A model generated the notes under the pieces. That model was given only the letters and a program-made list of their open reading frames with translations, had not been told where the DNA came from and did no database searches. Shown in pieces: positions 1 through 5,582 of a DNA stretch of 7,071 bases. The translations under genes were made by a program, and so were the position numbers. This DNA comes from Nitrospinaceae bacterium (lineage in GTDB: Bacteria > Nitrospinota > Nitrospinia > Nitrospinales > VA-1), in assembly GCA_012961055.1 (NCBI GenBank), contig DUAA01000215.1, positions 5,436 through 12,506 on the forward strand. The letters are read 5' to 3'. Each line of letters starts with the position of its first letter. The stretch's first letter is position 1.

Positions 1-576
1 TGCATTTTTATTCGTTTAACAGGGTGCAACCTGCGTTGCACTTGGTGTGATACGGCTCATGCTTTCTATGCAGGTAAAAACTTCACTTTGGAAGAAATTC
101 TGAAAAAGGTAGAAACTTTCAAGGTGCCATTAGTCGAAATTACCGGAGGTGAGCCTCTGATGCAGGAAGATGTCTATCCGCTAATGAACTCCCTTTTAGA
201 AAAGGGGTATCAGGTTATGCTAGAAACGGGAGGCTCGTTATCAATCGATCGAGTTCCAGAAAAGATTATCAAAATTCTCGACATCAAGTGTCCCGGTAGC
301 GGCGAGGAACTAAAGAATCATCTTGAAAACCTGAAGTTACTTTCGCCACATGATGAAATCAAGTTCGTCTTGCTTGATCGATCGGACTATGAGTGGAGCC
401 GTGACCTGATGCAAAAATTAAAATTGCCCTCCTCAGCACAAATTTTATTTTCCCCCGTTTATGACAAACTCAAGCTTAAGGATCTCTCAAAATGGATTCT
501 GGAAGATCAGTTACCGGTACGTTTACAAACCCAACTTCACAAAGTCATCTGGAGCAAAAACACTATCGGTGTGTAA
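1..576 (+). CDS. queE: 7-carboxy-7-deazaguanine synthase (QueE), 5' end outside window
   Basis: This is a radical SAM enzyme that converts 6-carboxy-tetrahydropterin to 7-carboxy-7-deazaguanine, a step toward preQ0, queuosine and deazapurine DNA modifications. The frame is open from base 1, so the start codon lies before the window; 191 codons are present and some 20-30 N-terminal residues are probably missing. Visible signatures, counted from the first in-window codon: GCNLRCTWCD, giving the CxxxCxxC 4Fe-4S ligands (codons 9, 13, 16); the SAM-binding TGGEP (48-52); then LETGGS, DIKCPGSG, EIKFVLLDRSDYEW and, near the C-terminus, LQTQLHKVIW. These follow the family order without a gap. The C-terminus appears complete, ending in TAA. 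No other queuosine gene is in view, so operon partners would have to be upstream. The identification is firm from the motifs; the N-terminus cannot be judged. Confidence 0.95.
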   Translation, partial: CIFIRLTGCNLRCTWCDTAHAFYAGKNFTLEEILKKVETFKVPLVEITGGEPLMQEDVYPLMNSLLEKGYQVMLETGGSLSIDRVPEKIIKILDIKCPGSGEELKNHLENLKLLSPHDEIKFVLLDRSDYEWSRDLMQKLKLPSSAQILFSPVYDKLKLKDLSKWILEDQLPVRLQTQLHKVIWSKNTIGV

Positions 577-647
577 CGGTCTTGACCTGAATCAATCGGT
601 ATGACCAATAAAACTGTCAACAAGTCCCACCTCTTCAAGAATTCCCC

Positions 648-1727
648 ATGAAAACACGCATTTCTTCCAAAATCCTGCAAAAACTGTTGCTGAACTGGTA
701 TGAAGAAGAAAAGAGAGAAATGCCTTGGCGAAACAATTTGGATCCCTATCGCATTCTGGTTTCAGAGTTTATGTTGCAACAAACTCAGGTCAAAACGGTC
801 ATCCCGTATTTTGAGCGATGGATTAAATCTTTCCCCACCTTACGAAAACTGGCACAGGCCCGGGAGTCAATAGTTTTGAAACACTGGGAAGGACTAGGCT
901 ATTATTCCCGGGCCCGCAACTTGAGAAAAGCTGCACAATTAATTTTACAGAACCACTCTGGCAAGGTCCCGCAATCAATGGATGAAATCATGAAATTACC
1001 TGGGGTCGGTCGTTACACCGCTGGAGCAGTTTTGAGTATCGCTTTTGGCCAAAAAGTTCCCGTGTTAGATGGCAACGTCAAAAGAGTTTTATCGCGGTTA
1101 TTTTTGCTCAAAGAGAACGGAAGCACCCAGCAATCAGAAAATATATTGTGGCAGACCATGGAAAACCTTCTCCCCGAAATAGGAACTGGCAATTTTAACC
1201 AGGCTTTCATGGAACTGGGTGCAACGGTGTGTCTACCCAAAAACCCTCTTTGTCTGCTCTGCCCACTGAAGCATAATTGTAAAGCACAAAAGTCCGGACA
1301 ACAAAATCTTTACCCACCCCGCAAACAATCGACCCCTTCTACAAAAATTATTGTCAGCGCAGGAGTCATCATCCTACGCAATAAAGTTTATATTCAGAAA
1401 AGAAAACTAGGCGGATTGATGGGCGGACTATGGGAGTTTCCAGGTGGTAAACTAGAATCAGAAGAATCTCCCGAACAATGCCTACAGCGTGAAATCAAAG
1501 AAGAGTTGGGCATAGCTATCAAAATAGATGAAAAACTTATGACCGTGAAACACAGCTATACTCGATTCCACGTCACTCTGCACGTTTTCATGTGCAAAAT
1601 CCAATCGGGAAAAGTATCGCCCACTCAATGTGAGGACTTCGAATGGGTAAAGATTGCAGAATTAGACACGTATCCCTTTCCAGCGGCGAATGTTAAAATC
1701 ATTAAGAGCCTGATGAAAAATCACTAG
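648..1727 (+). CDS. mutY: A/G-specific adenine DNA glycosylase (MutY)
   Basis: This base-excision repair enzyme removes adenine mispaired with 8-oxoguanine or guanine. It has 359 residues, normal for the family. The N-terminal helix-hairpin-helix glycosylase domain spans about residues 10-212: catalytic Glu40 in SEFMLQQTQV, hairpin LPGVGRYTAGAV (117-128), and catalytic Asp141 in VLDGNVKRVL. Cys195, 202, 205 and 211 have the C-x6-C-x2-C-x5-C spacing of the 4Fe-4S cluster. The C-terminal domain (about 233-355) is the MutT-like 8-oxoG recognition domain. Unusually, its Nudix box (267-289) keeps every consensus residue: G267, E273, R281-E282, E285-E286, G288. ATG 648 is the only possible start: in-frame TAA at 609-611 is followed by no other start codon. 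The ribosome site is weak (AAGA at 637-640). The gene sits 71 bases after queE and 73 before the transporter gene on the same strand, so co-transcription is possible but not shown. Confidence 0.97.
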   Translation: MKTRISSKILQKLLLNWYEEEKREMPWRNNLDPYRILVSEFMLQQTQVKTVIPYFERWIKSFPTLRKLAQARESIVLKHWEGLGYYSRARNLRKAAQLILQNHSGKVPQSMDEIMKLPGVGRYTAGAVLSIAFGQKVPVLDGNVKRVLSRLFLLKENGSTQQSENILWQTMENLLPEIGTGNFNQAFMELGATVCLPKNPLCLLCPLKHNCKAQKSGQQNLYPPRKQSTPSTKIIVSAGVIILRNKVYIQKRKLGGLMGGLWEFPGGKLESEESPEQCLQREIKEELGIAIKIDEKLMTVKHSYTRFHVTLHVFMCKIQSGKVSPTQCEDFEWVKIAELDTYPFPAANVKIIKSLMKNH

Positions 1728-1800
1728 GCGTAAGGGCCTACTGGCAACAACTTTCATTGGCAAAAATGTTTACTCGACTTAACAGACCCTTGTCAAAATT

Positions 1801-2922
1801 ATGACCACAGGAATCCGAGCCATTGTCGTTGGCATGGTTGCCAATATTCTTCTTTCCCTCTTCAAATTTGCTGGTGGGATACTGGGAAATAGCGTTGCAC
1901 TGGTAGCAGATGCCATCCACTCTCTTTCTGATCTGGTCACAGACATCATTGTTCTATTCACCCATCGCATCGGGAAAATACCTCAAGATAAAAACCATCC
2001 CTACGGACATGGCCGAGCAGAAACAATTGGTACCACCCTCATTGGTCTTTTAATCATCACCACCGGTATTGGGGTTATCCATGAAACATGGGGAGCCGTC
2101 GCGGGAGCCCCCCGGCAAACCCCCGGTATACTTGCTGCAAGTGCAGCTATGCTTTCTATCCTCATTAATGAAGGACTGTATCATTATACGCGACGGGTGG
2201 GAGAAACAACACAAAGCCCTTCATTAATCGCTAATGCCTGGCACCATAGGACCGACGCTATTTCATCTATAGCTGCATTGGTCGGAATCATCGGAGCCTC
2301 GCAGGGCTTTCATATCATGGACCCTCTGGCAGGTGTCGTGGTTGGATGTATGATTATGAAAGTAGGCTTCGACATAACCCATAAAGGTGTACGGGATTTG
2401 ATGGACACCGCACTGAGCGATGAACACACTCAAAAAATACATTCTGTTTTAAAAAATATCCCCGAGGTTCTGCATTTTCATGATTTGCGAACCCGCGTTA
2501 TTGGGGGAGAGTTTCTCATCGATGTACACATCCTCGTCGATCCTGAAATAACGGTCACTGAAGGGCACCGGATTGCCGAAACCACACGCCGTAATCTCAT
2601 CAACGCTATTGTTAATATTCATGACGTACTGGTTCATGTCGATGGCGAATACGATGCAGATGTCGAAGGAATTTATCCCGTCACAAGAAAAGAGCTGATC
2701 GATATTGCAATCCCGTTAATTTCAGAACTAGATAATAATATTTCACAACCTGAAATTCGGGTGCATCATATCAAGGGGAAAAACATCGTAGATGTTTTTA
2801 TAAAGATTGACCCGAGTCAAAGTATGGAATCCTCCCGCACACTGGTCGCAGACGTAAAAATAAAACTGGAGACGGCCCCTCAAATCGACCGGGCTCGGGT
2901 ATATCTTGACCTTACCCCTTAG
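1801..2922 (+). CDS. Cation diffusion facilitator (CDF) metal efflux transporter with two C-terminal domains
   Basis: This is an inner-membrane antiporter of the FieF/ZnT class that exports divalent metal (Zn, Fe or similar) against protons. Hydrophobic helices fill about residues 5-190. The transport site is visible as H40xxxD44 in the second helix and H148xxxD152 in the fifth, with the NHPYGHGRAE motif (65-74) between. The first cytoplasmic domain (about 207-285) has the pattern of dimerisation and metal sensing: HDLRTR (H227), DVHI (H243), EGH (H256) and VHVD (H279, D281). A second copy of the same fold follows (about 292-371), but at those places it has DVFI, ESSR and YLD, so most ligands are gone. 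At 373 residues it is roughly 70-80 longer than a single-domain member, and the added domain accounts for this. In-frame TAA at 1780-1782 makes ATG 1801 the start; no Shine-Dalgarno sequence precedes it. The metal cannot be assigned from sequence, and no metalloregulator is nearby. Confidence 0.93.
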   Translation: MTTGIRAIVVGMVANILLSLFKFAGGILGNSVALVADAIHSLSDLVTDIIVLFTHRIGKIPQDKNHPYGHGRAETIGTTLIGLLIITTGIGVIHETWGAVAGAPRQTPGILAASAAMLSILINEGLYHYTRRVGETTQSPSLIANAWHHRTDAISSIAALVGIIGASQGFHIMDPLAGVVVGCMIMKVGFDITHKGVRDLMDTALSDEHTQKIHSVLKNIPEVLHFHDLRTRVIGGEFLIDVHILVDPEITVTEGHRIAETTRRNLINAIVNIHDVLVHVDGEYDADVEGIYPVTRKELIDIAIPLISELDNNISQPEIRVHHIKGKNIVDVFIKIDPSQSMESSRTLVADVKIKLETAPQIDRARVYLDLTP

Positions 2923-2935
2923 CAAGGGAGGCAAC

Positions 2936-2971
2936 TAGCAAAAGCACAATAAACCGAGATAGATTTTGCTA
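2936..2971. terminator. AT-rich 8-bp inverted repeat between convergent genes (weak terminator candidate)
   Basis: TAGCAAAA (2936-2943) and TTTTGCTA (2964-2971) are exact inverted repeats separated by 20 bases, in the 82-base gap between the ends of the two convergent genes. A shorter competing hairpin, TTTTG/CAAAA (2964-2968 with 2974-2978), shares one arm. Neither strand has a proper T run directly after the stem, and the loop is long, so termination is only a possibility. Position between convergent genes is the main argument. Confidence 0.25.
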
Positions 2972-3001
2972 ACCAAAAATAGTTATTACACATTGTCCCC
3001 A

Positions 3002-3032
3002 CGTCTAGTCGTGGTGGCGGACGATTTTTTTT
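3002..3032 (+). terminator. Candidate intrinsic terminator for the rightward transcript, inside the convergent gene
   Basis: CGTCT (3002-3006) can pair with GGACG (3019-3023), including one T-G wobble. One base later comes a run of eight T (3025-3032). An alternative stem, CCACG (2999-3003) with CGTGG (3010-3014), lies farther from the T run. It is 79 bases past the transporter stop codon and overlaps the last codons of the leftward gene. The short stem and 12-base loop make it moderate; the T8 directly after the stem is the strongest point. Confidence 0.4.
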
Positions 3033-4105
3033 AAGGTATCGCCCTCCCATTGAAAAGCCATTCGAGGGCGCCCCTTATAGAGTCCTTTTTGAAAAGCATA
3101 GCCATAAATCAAAGGAAGGGAGACACTAGGCTCAATAAATGCCATGCTGTGCGTTGCTTCTTTATTGATTTTGCCCCACGACTGCGCCTCAGCCAAAGTA
3201 CTCCCGCTCAAGCCTCCCCAATGAGGCGAATCGGTGGTTACCTGTAAAGCATATTTATGGCCACCAGTATCTTTCCCAAAAATATAGGACATGACCACTG
3301 AGTCGTTGATATAATTTTTGGGCACTCCTCCTGCTACATAAAAAGCCGCCGTGCGCGTAGATTTCACCACAATCTGGGTCAGTTCATAATTGTCACGTAT
3401 AGAATCAATGGTAATGGGAGTGCGCCCTTCTTTCCGGGCCAAATAATAATGCTCCGTTAATCCTATACCCAGACTAGAATCGTTGATGGCTGGACAAAAA
3501 ATTGGAATATCATTTTTTCTGGCCGTCACAAGAATGGACTCTTCATCATCAATAGTCTCGGAAAGCCTTCGGATAAAATCTCTGCTGGAATAGTTTCCGG
3601 GTTCTAAAGTATCCGCGAATTTTCCCACTAAGGTATCGTCTTCGGCAAACAATTCCTCATCGACATAGGTGTCATAAATTCGGTTGATGAAGAGTTCTCT
3701 AAGTTTGGTATCATCCGCATCAGCACTACCATAATAATGACCGCCACCCAAAGCATTGTAATAGTCCTGATATAAAATTGCCCCGGTGGAAACAATCACA
3801 TCCACCATATTGTAATGTATCATGTCGCGGATGACTTTCCTCAGTCCAGCCGCGATAAGAGGTCCCGCAAGGCCAAGGATGATTGTCGGTTTTTCCTCGT
3901 CCTGGAGCATTTTCCCAAATATTTTAGCGCATTGCCCAAGGTTTCTGGCTTGAATGGAAGTAGATTGAAACGATTCCACCAGATCGGCCACATCATTTAT
4001 CTTTTCAAAGTTAACCGGAGAGATTTGAGTACTTAAAATTTCTTTTTTTCTCTTTCGCTTGCCATCATCCAAAGGCTCAGGCATTAATACTTCTTTGTAC
4101 CCCAT
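3005..4105 (-). CDS. Deoxyhypusine synthase-like protein (bacterial clade, probable polyamine enzyme)
   Basis: The protein belongs to the deoxyhypusine synthase family, NAD-dependent enzymes that take the aminobutyl group of spermidine. From ATG 4105 it has 366 residues. Visible family features are the glycine-rich GLAGPL, VSTGAILYQDYYNALGGGHY, FCPAINDSSLG, VAGGVPKNYI, VTTDSPHWGG and AEAQSWGKI, the last with the Lys (residue 312) that forms the enzyme-substrate imine and the Glu six residues before it. As I recall the human enzyme, a His pair follows GGVVK; here it is Asn-Tyr. Bacteria lack eIF5A, so a small-molecule acceptor is likely; a homologue in the cyanobacterium Anabaena is needed for homospermidine synthesis. 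The start is uncertain: TTG 4171, ATG 4144, 4117, 4105 and 4084 are all in frame upstream of the conserved part. I chose 4105 because GGAG stands six bases before it. The gene follows bcp after a structured gap; no polyamine gene is adjacent. Confidence 0.88.
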   Translation of the reverse strand: MGYKEVLMPEPLDDGKRKRKKEILSTQISPVNFEKINDVADLVESFQSTSIQARNLGQCAKIFGKMLQDEEKPTIILGLAGPLIAAGLRKVIRDMIHYNMVDVIVSTGAILYQDYYNALGGGHYYGSADADDTKLRELFINRIYDTYVDEELFAEDDTLVGKFADTLEPGNYSSRDFIRRLSETIDDEESILVTARKNDIPIFCPAINDSSLGIGLTEHYYLARKEGRTPITIDSIRDNYELTQIVVKSTRTAAFYVAGGVPKNYINDSVVMSYIFGKDTGGHKYALQVTTDSPHWGGLSGSTLAEAQSWGKINKEATHSMAFIEPSVSLPLIYGYAFQKGLYKGRPRMAFQWEGDTLKKIVRHHD

Positions 4106-4111
4106 ACGTTG

Positions 4112-4115
4112 CTCC
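4112..4115 (-). promoter_or_regulatory. Shine-Dalgarno GGAG deciding the start of the deoxyhypusine synthase-like gene
   Basis: On the minus strand GGAG lies six bases before ATG 4105, the best ribosome site among the in-frame candidates. The rival is AAGGG four bases before ATG 4144, so a protein 13 residues longer remains possible. The TTG start at 4171 has no convincing site. Confidence 0.5.
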
Positions 4116-4182
4116 ATTCCCAATATTCTTGAAAAAAGAATCATAGCGCCCTTACGCAGGCAGGTCAACAACCACCAGGCGT

Positions 4183-4229
4183 GAGGCTTGTGATACCCCT
4201 TCCTAACCTTTCATGCCTCGCAGGGGTAC
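4183..4229 (-). ncRNA. Candidate pseudoknot-type leader RNA structure
   Basis: On the leftward transcript GUACCCCU (4229-4222) can pair with AGGGGUAU (4200-4193): seven Watson-Crick pairs plus one wobble. GAGGC (4219-4215) can pair with GCCUC (4187-4183). The two pairings interleave in the order stem 1, stem 2, stem 1', stem 2', as in an H-type pseudoknot, with linkers of 2, 14 and 5 bases. They could equally be mutually exclusive states. It lies upstream of all likely ATG starts of the deoxyhypusine synthase-like gene. I do not recognise a known riboswitch class here. The pairing is seen in the sequence; the function is inference. Confidence 0.3.
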
Positions 4230-4282
4230 AACATGCAACAGCTTTTCCTAGCATCAAAAGTTATCGCATTCGAGCTATTGCC

Positions 4283-4310
4283 TAAACTCCTCACTTAATT
4301 AAGGAGCTTA
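4283..4310 (-). terminator. Hairpin folding over the bcp stop codon
   Basis: On the minus strand the bases 4310-4301, which begin with the bcp TAA stop codon, pair with 4292-4283 to give a ten-pair stem (two G-T wobbles) around an eight-base loop. Only three T residues occur, inside the end of the 3' arm, and no U tract follows. It may be a weak terminator, or an RNA end that protects or separates the bcp message from the next gene. Confidence 0.4.
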
Positions 4311-4745
4311 CAGGCGGGAGCATAAATCTTTGGAGTGGGTTTTGGTATCCACGCTTGCGATACTATCAAGAATTTTTCCATCTTCTCCTATCACGTAGGT
4401 GATGCGAGCCGCATATTGAGCATCAGCACTTTCTACAGCTTGATACCCCAGAGCAATTTCCCGGTTTACATCGCATAGCAATGGATATGGAAAAGAGAAT
4501 TTTTCAGCAAAGGCTTTATTATCTGCTTCATTATCCAGACTCACCCCAAATATCTGGATATTCTTATCCTCAAAACTTTTAATATCATCTCGAAATCCTT
4601 GGCCCTCAATAGTGCAACCCGGGGTATCGGCCTTGGGATAAAACCAAATCACTACTTTTTTCCCCCTGTAATCCTTCAAATTTATAGTGTTTCCATTATG
4701 ATCATTCACAGAAAAATCGGGAGCATCGGTTCCAAGTTGCAACAT
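4308..4745 (-). CDS. bcp: Thioredoxin-dependent thiol peroxidase (peroxiredoxin, Bcp/PrxQ family)
   Basis: This cytoplasmic peroxidase reduces hydrogen peroxide and organic hydroperoxides using thiols. It has 145 residues, close to the family norm or slightly short at the C-terminus. The thioredoxin fold opens with GTDAPDFSVNDHNG; the active site is FYPKADTPGCTIEGQGFRDD with peroxidatic Cys44 and Thr41, and the conserved Arg114 stands in ARITYVIGEDGKI. Many family members have a resolving Cys five residues after the peroxidatic one; here that position is Gln49. Other cysteines are Cys91 (LLCDVN) and Cys142 near the end, so either a different disulphide partner or a 1-Cys mechanism is implied. 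ATG 4745 has a strong ribosome site, AGGAGA, which supports the start. The gene lies 110 bases after ispD, room for its own promoter. It could be labelled prxQ in some schemes. Confidence 0.93.
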   Translation of the reverse strand: MLQLGTDAPDFSVNDHNGNTINLKDYRGKKVVIWFYPKADTPGCTIEGQGFRDDIKSFEDKNIQIFGVSLDNEADNKAFAEKFSFPYPLLCDVNREIALGYQAVESADAQYAARITYVIGEDGKILDSIASVDTKTHSKDLCSRL

Positions 4746-4751
4746 TATTTA

Positions 4752-4757
4752 TCTCCT
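4752..4757 (-). promoter_or_regulatory. Strong ribosome binding site of bcp
   Basis: AGGAGA on the minus strand ends six bases before ATG 4745. It is the clearest Shine-Dalgarno sequence in the window; ispD, radA and the transporter gene have none, so bcp may be translated more strongly. Confidence 0.75.
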
Positions 4758-4772
4758 AAAGAAAAAGGTTGA

Positions 4773-4778
4773 ATTACA
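4773..4778 (-). promoter_or_regulatory. Possible -10 element of a bcp promoter
   Basis: TGTAAT matches the TATAAT consensus at five of six positions, about 27 bases before the bcp start codon and upstream of its ribosome site. At 17 bases upstream the -35 position reads AATACG, a poor match, so the call rests on the -10 element and the 110-base gap. A ten-base palindrome AATACGTATT (4792-4801) overlaps this -35 position and could bind a regulator. Confidence 0.22.
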
Positions 4779-4855
4779 TTCTCCGGATTGGAATACGTAT
4801 TGGATGGCGAGAGAACTTTGAAGACGTAGGTTATTTTTTCAATGTGGATAAATTG

Positions 4856-5548
4856 TTAAACTTCCGGAAATAATTTTTCCACAATGCTTGCACCTAAAAC
4901 CAGATCTTTTGGACGAGTAATTTTCAGGTTCCATTCGGACCCATCCACGACCCGGACTTCCTGACCTAGATATTCAATCAAAGCTGCTTCATCTGTGCCA
5001 TAAAATGCATCCGCCTTAGCTTTTAAAAAGGCCTCTCCGAGCAGGTCATAGCAAAACGCCTGTGGCGTTTGAACACGCCATAAACCATCCCGCTCCACAG
5101 TACACTGAACTATTCCCCTATCGTCTACCCGCTTAAGCGTGTCATGTACAGGGATAGCCGTGATTGCTGCACCGTATTTACCCGCAACATTAATTGTTTC
5201 TCGAATCATTTCTTTCGATAAAAAAGGACGCACACCATCATGCACCAAAACAATATCTGTATCGGCAGAAAGAGCTTGGTACCCGTTTAAAACAGAATCT
5301 TGCCTTGTTTGACCCCCTGCTATAACTTGTTTAACTATCTTGGGGTGGTCTAGCCAATCGGAGCGGGCATTGTCCAGTTCCTTTTCAGGAACAACCAGAA
5401 CCAACGAACTAATGAGGCCAGACTCTTGAAACGTTCTCAAGGTGTAATACAAAATGGGTTTCCCTCTCAATGACTGGAACTGTTTGGGAACAGTTCCTCC
5501 CATTCGGGTCCCCTGACCTCCAGCAGGTATGATCACGCAGACGTTCAT
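4856..5548 (-). CDS. ispD: 2-C-methyl-D-erythritol 4-phosphate cytidylyltransferase (IspD)
   Basis: This enzyme transfers CMP from CTP to methylerythritol phosphate, the third step of the MEP isoprenoid pathway. It has 230 residues, typical of a stand-alone IspD with no IspF fused. The nucleotide-binding start reads PAGGQGTRMGGTVPKQF, with Arg15 and Lys22 seven apart as in the E. coli catalytic pair. Then come AGGQTRQDSVLNG (77-89), VHDGVRPF (102-109), LWRVQTPQAF (156-165), TDEAALIE (185-192) and WNLKITRPKDL (206-216) with the conserved Lys209. ATG 5548 is certain: an in-frame TAG sits three codons upstream, and the PAGG motif starts at residue 8. No Shine-Dalgarno sequence is visible. ispF, its common partner, does not follow; bcp does. 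The radA terminator just upstream suggests a promoter of its own within about 55 bases, where two palindromes lie. Confidence 0.97.
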   Translation of the reverse strand: MNVCVIIPAGGQGTRMGGTVPKQFQSLRGKPILYYTLRTFQESGLISSLVLVVPEKELDNARSDWLDHPKIVKQVIAGGQTRQDSVLNGYQALSADTDIVLVHDGVRPFLSKEMIRETINVAGKYGAAITAIPVHDTLKRVDDRGIVQCTVERDGLWRVQTPQAFCYDLLGEAFLKAKADAFYGTDEAALIEYLGQEVRVVDGSEWNLKITRPKDLVLGASIVEKLFPEV

Positions 5549-5552
5549 AAGT

Positions 5553-5568
5553 AGCTAATTAATTAGCT
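5553..5568. repeat. Perfect 16-bp palindrome just before the ispD start codon
   Basis: AGCTAATTAATTAGCT is identical to its reverse complement over all 16 bases and ends four bases before the ispD ATG. It may be an operator for a dimeric regulator, or a hairpin in the leader RNA that affects initiation in the absence of a Shine-Dalgarno sequence. Part of it (TAATTA) could also act as a -10 element. The sequence is certain; the role is not. Confidence 0.45.
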
Positions 5569-5582
5569 CGCTAAAAGCAGGC

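Noticed and set aside
582..612. Promoter for mutY: TTGACC (582-587) with AATAAA (607-612)
   Set aside because: The 19-base spacing is too long and the -10 match is poor; not enough to call.
1013..1240. Open frame on the minus strand inside mutY
   Set aside because: It lies wholly within a well-supported gene and its translation resembles no protein I know.
1738..1970. Two overlapping minus-strand open frames across the mutY-transporter gap and the transporter 5' end
   Set aside because: They overlap each other and the conserved membrane helices of the transporter; no ribosome site or recognisable motif.
2916..2928. Small hairpin CCCTT-AGC-AAGGG over the transporter stop codon
   Set aside because: Only five pairs and no T run afterwards; too weak to report as a terminator.
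2449..2934. Two short minus-strand open frames inside the 3' half of the transporter gene
   Set aside because: Shadows of the coding frame; no domain, no plausible start signal.
3050..4036. Plus-strand open frames (3050-3247 and 3815-4036) inside the deoxyhypusine synthase-like gene
   Set aside because: Antisense to a gene with clear family motifs; low-information translations.
4172..4307. Known riboswitch (SAM-II, preQ1, ZTP, guanidine-III or similar) before the deoxyhypusine synthase-like gene
   Set aside because: The pairing order is suggestive, but I could not match the conserved core bases of any of these classes.
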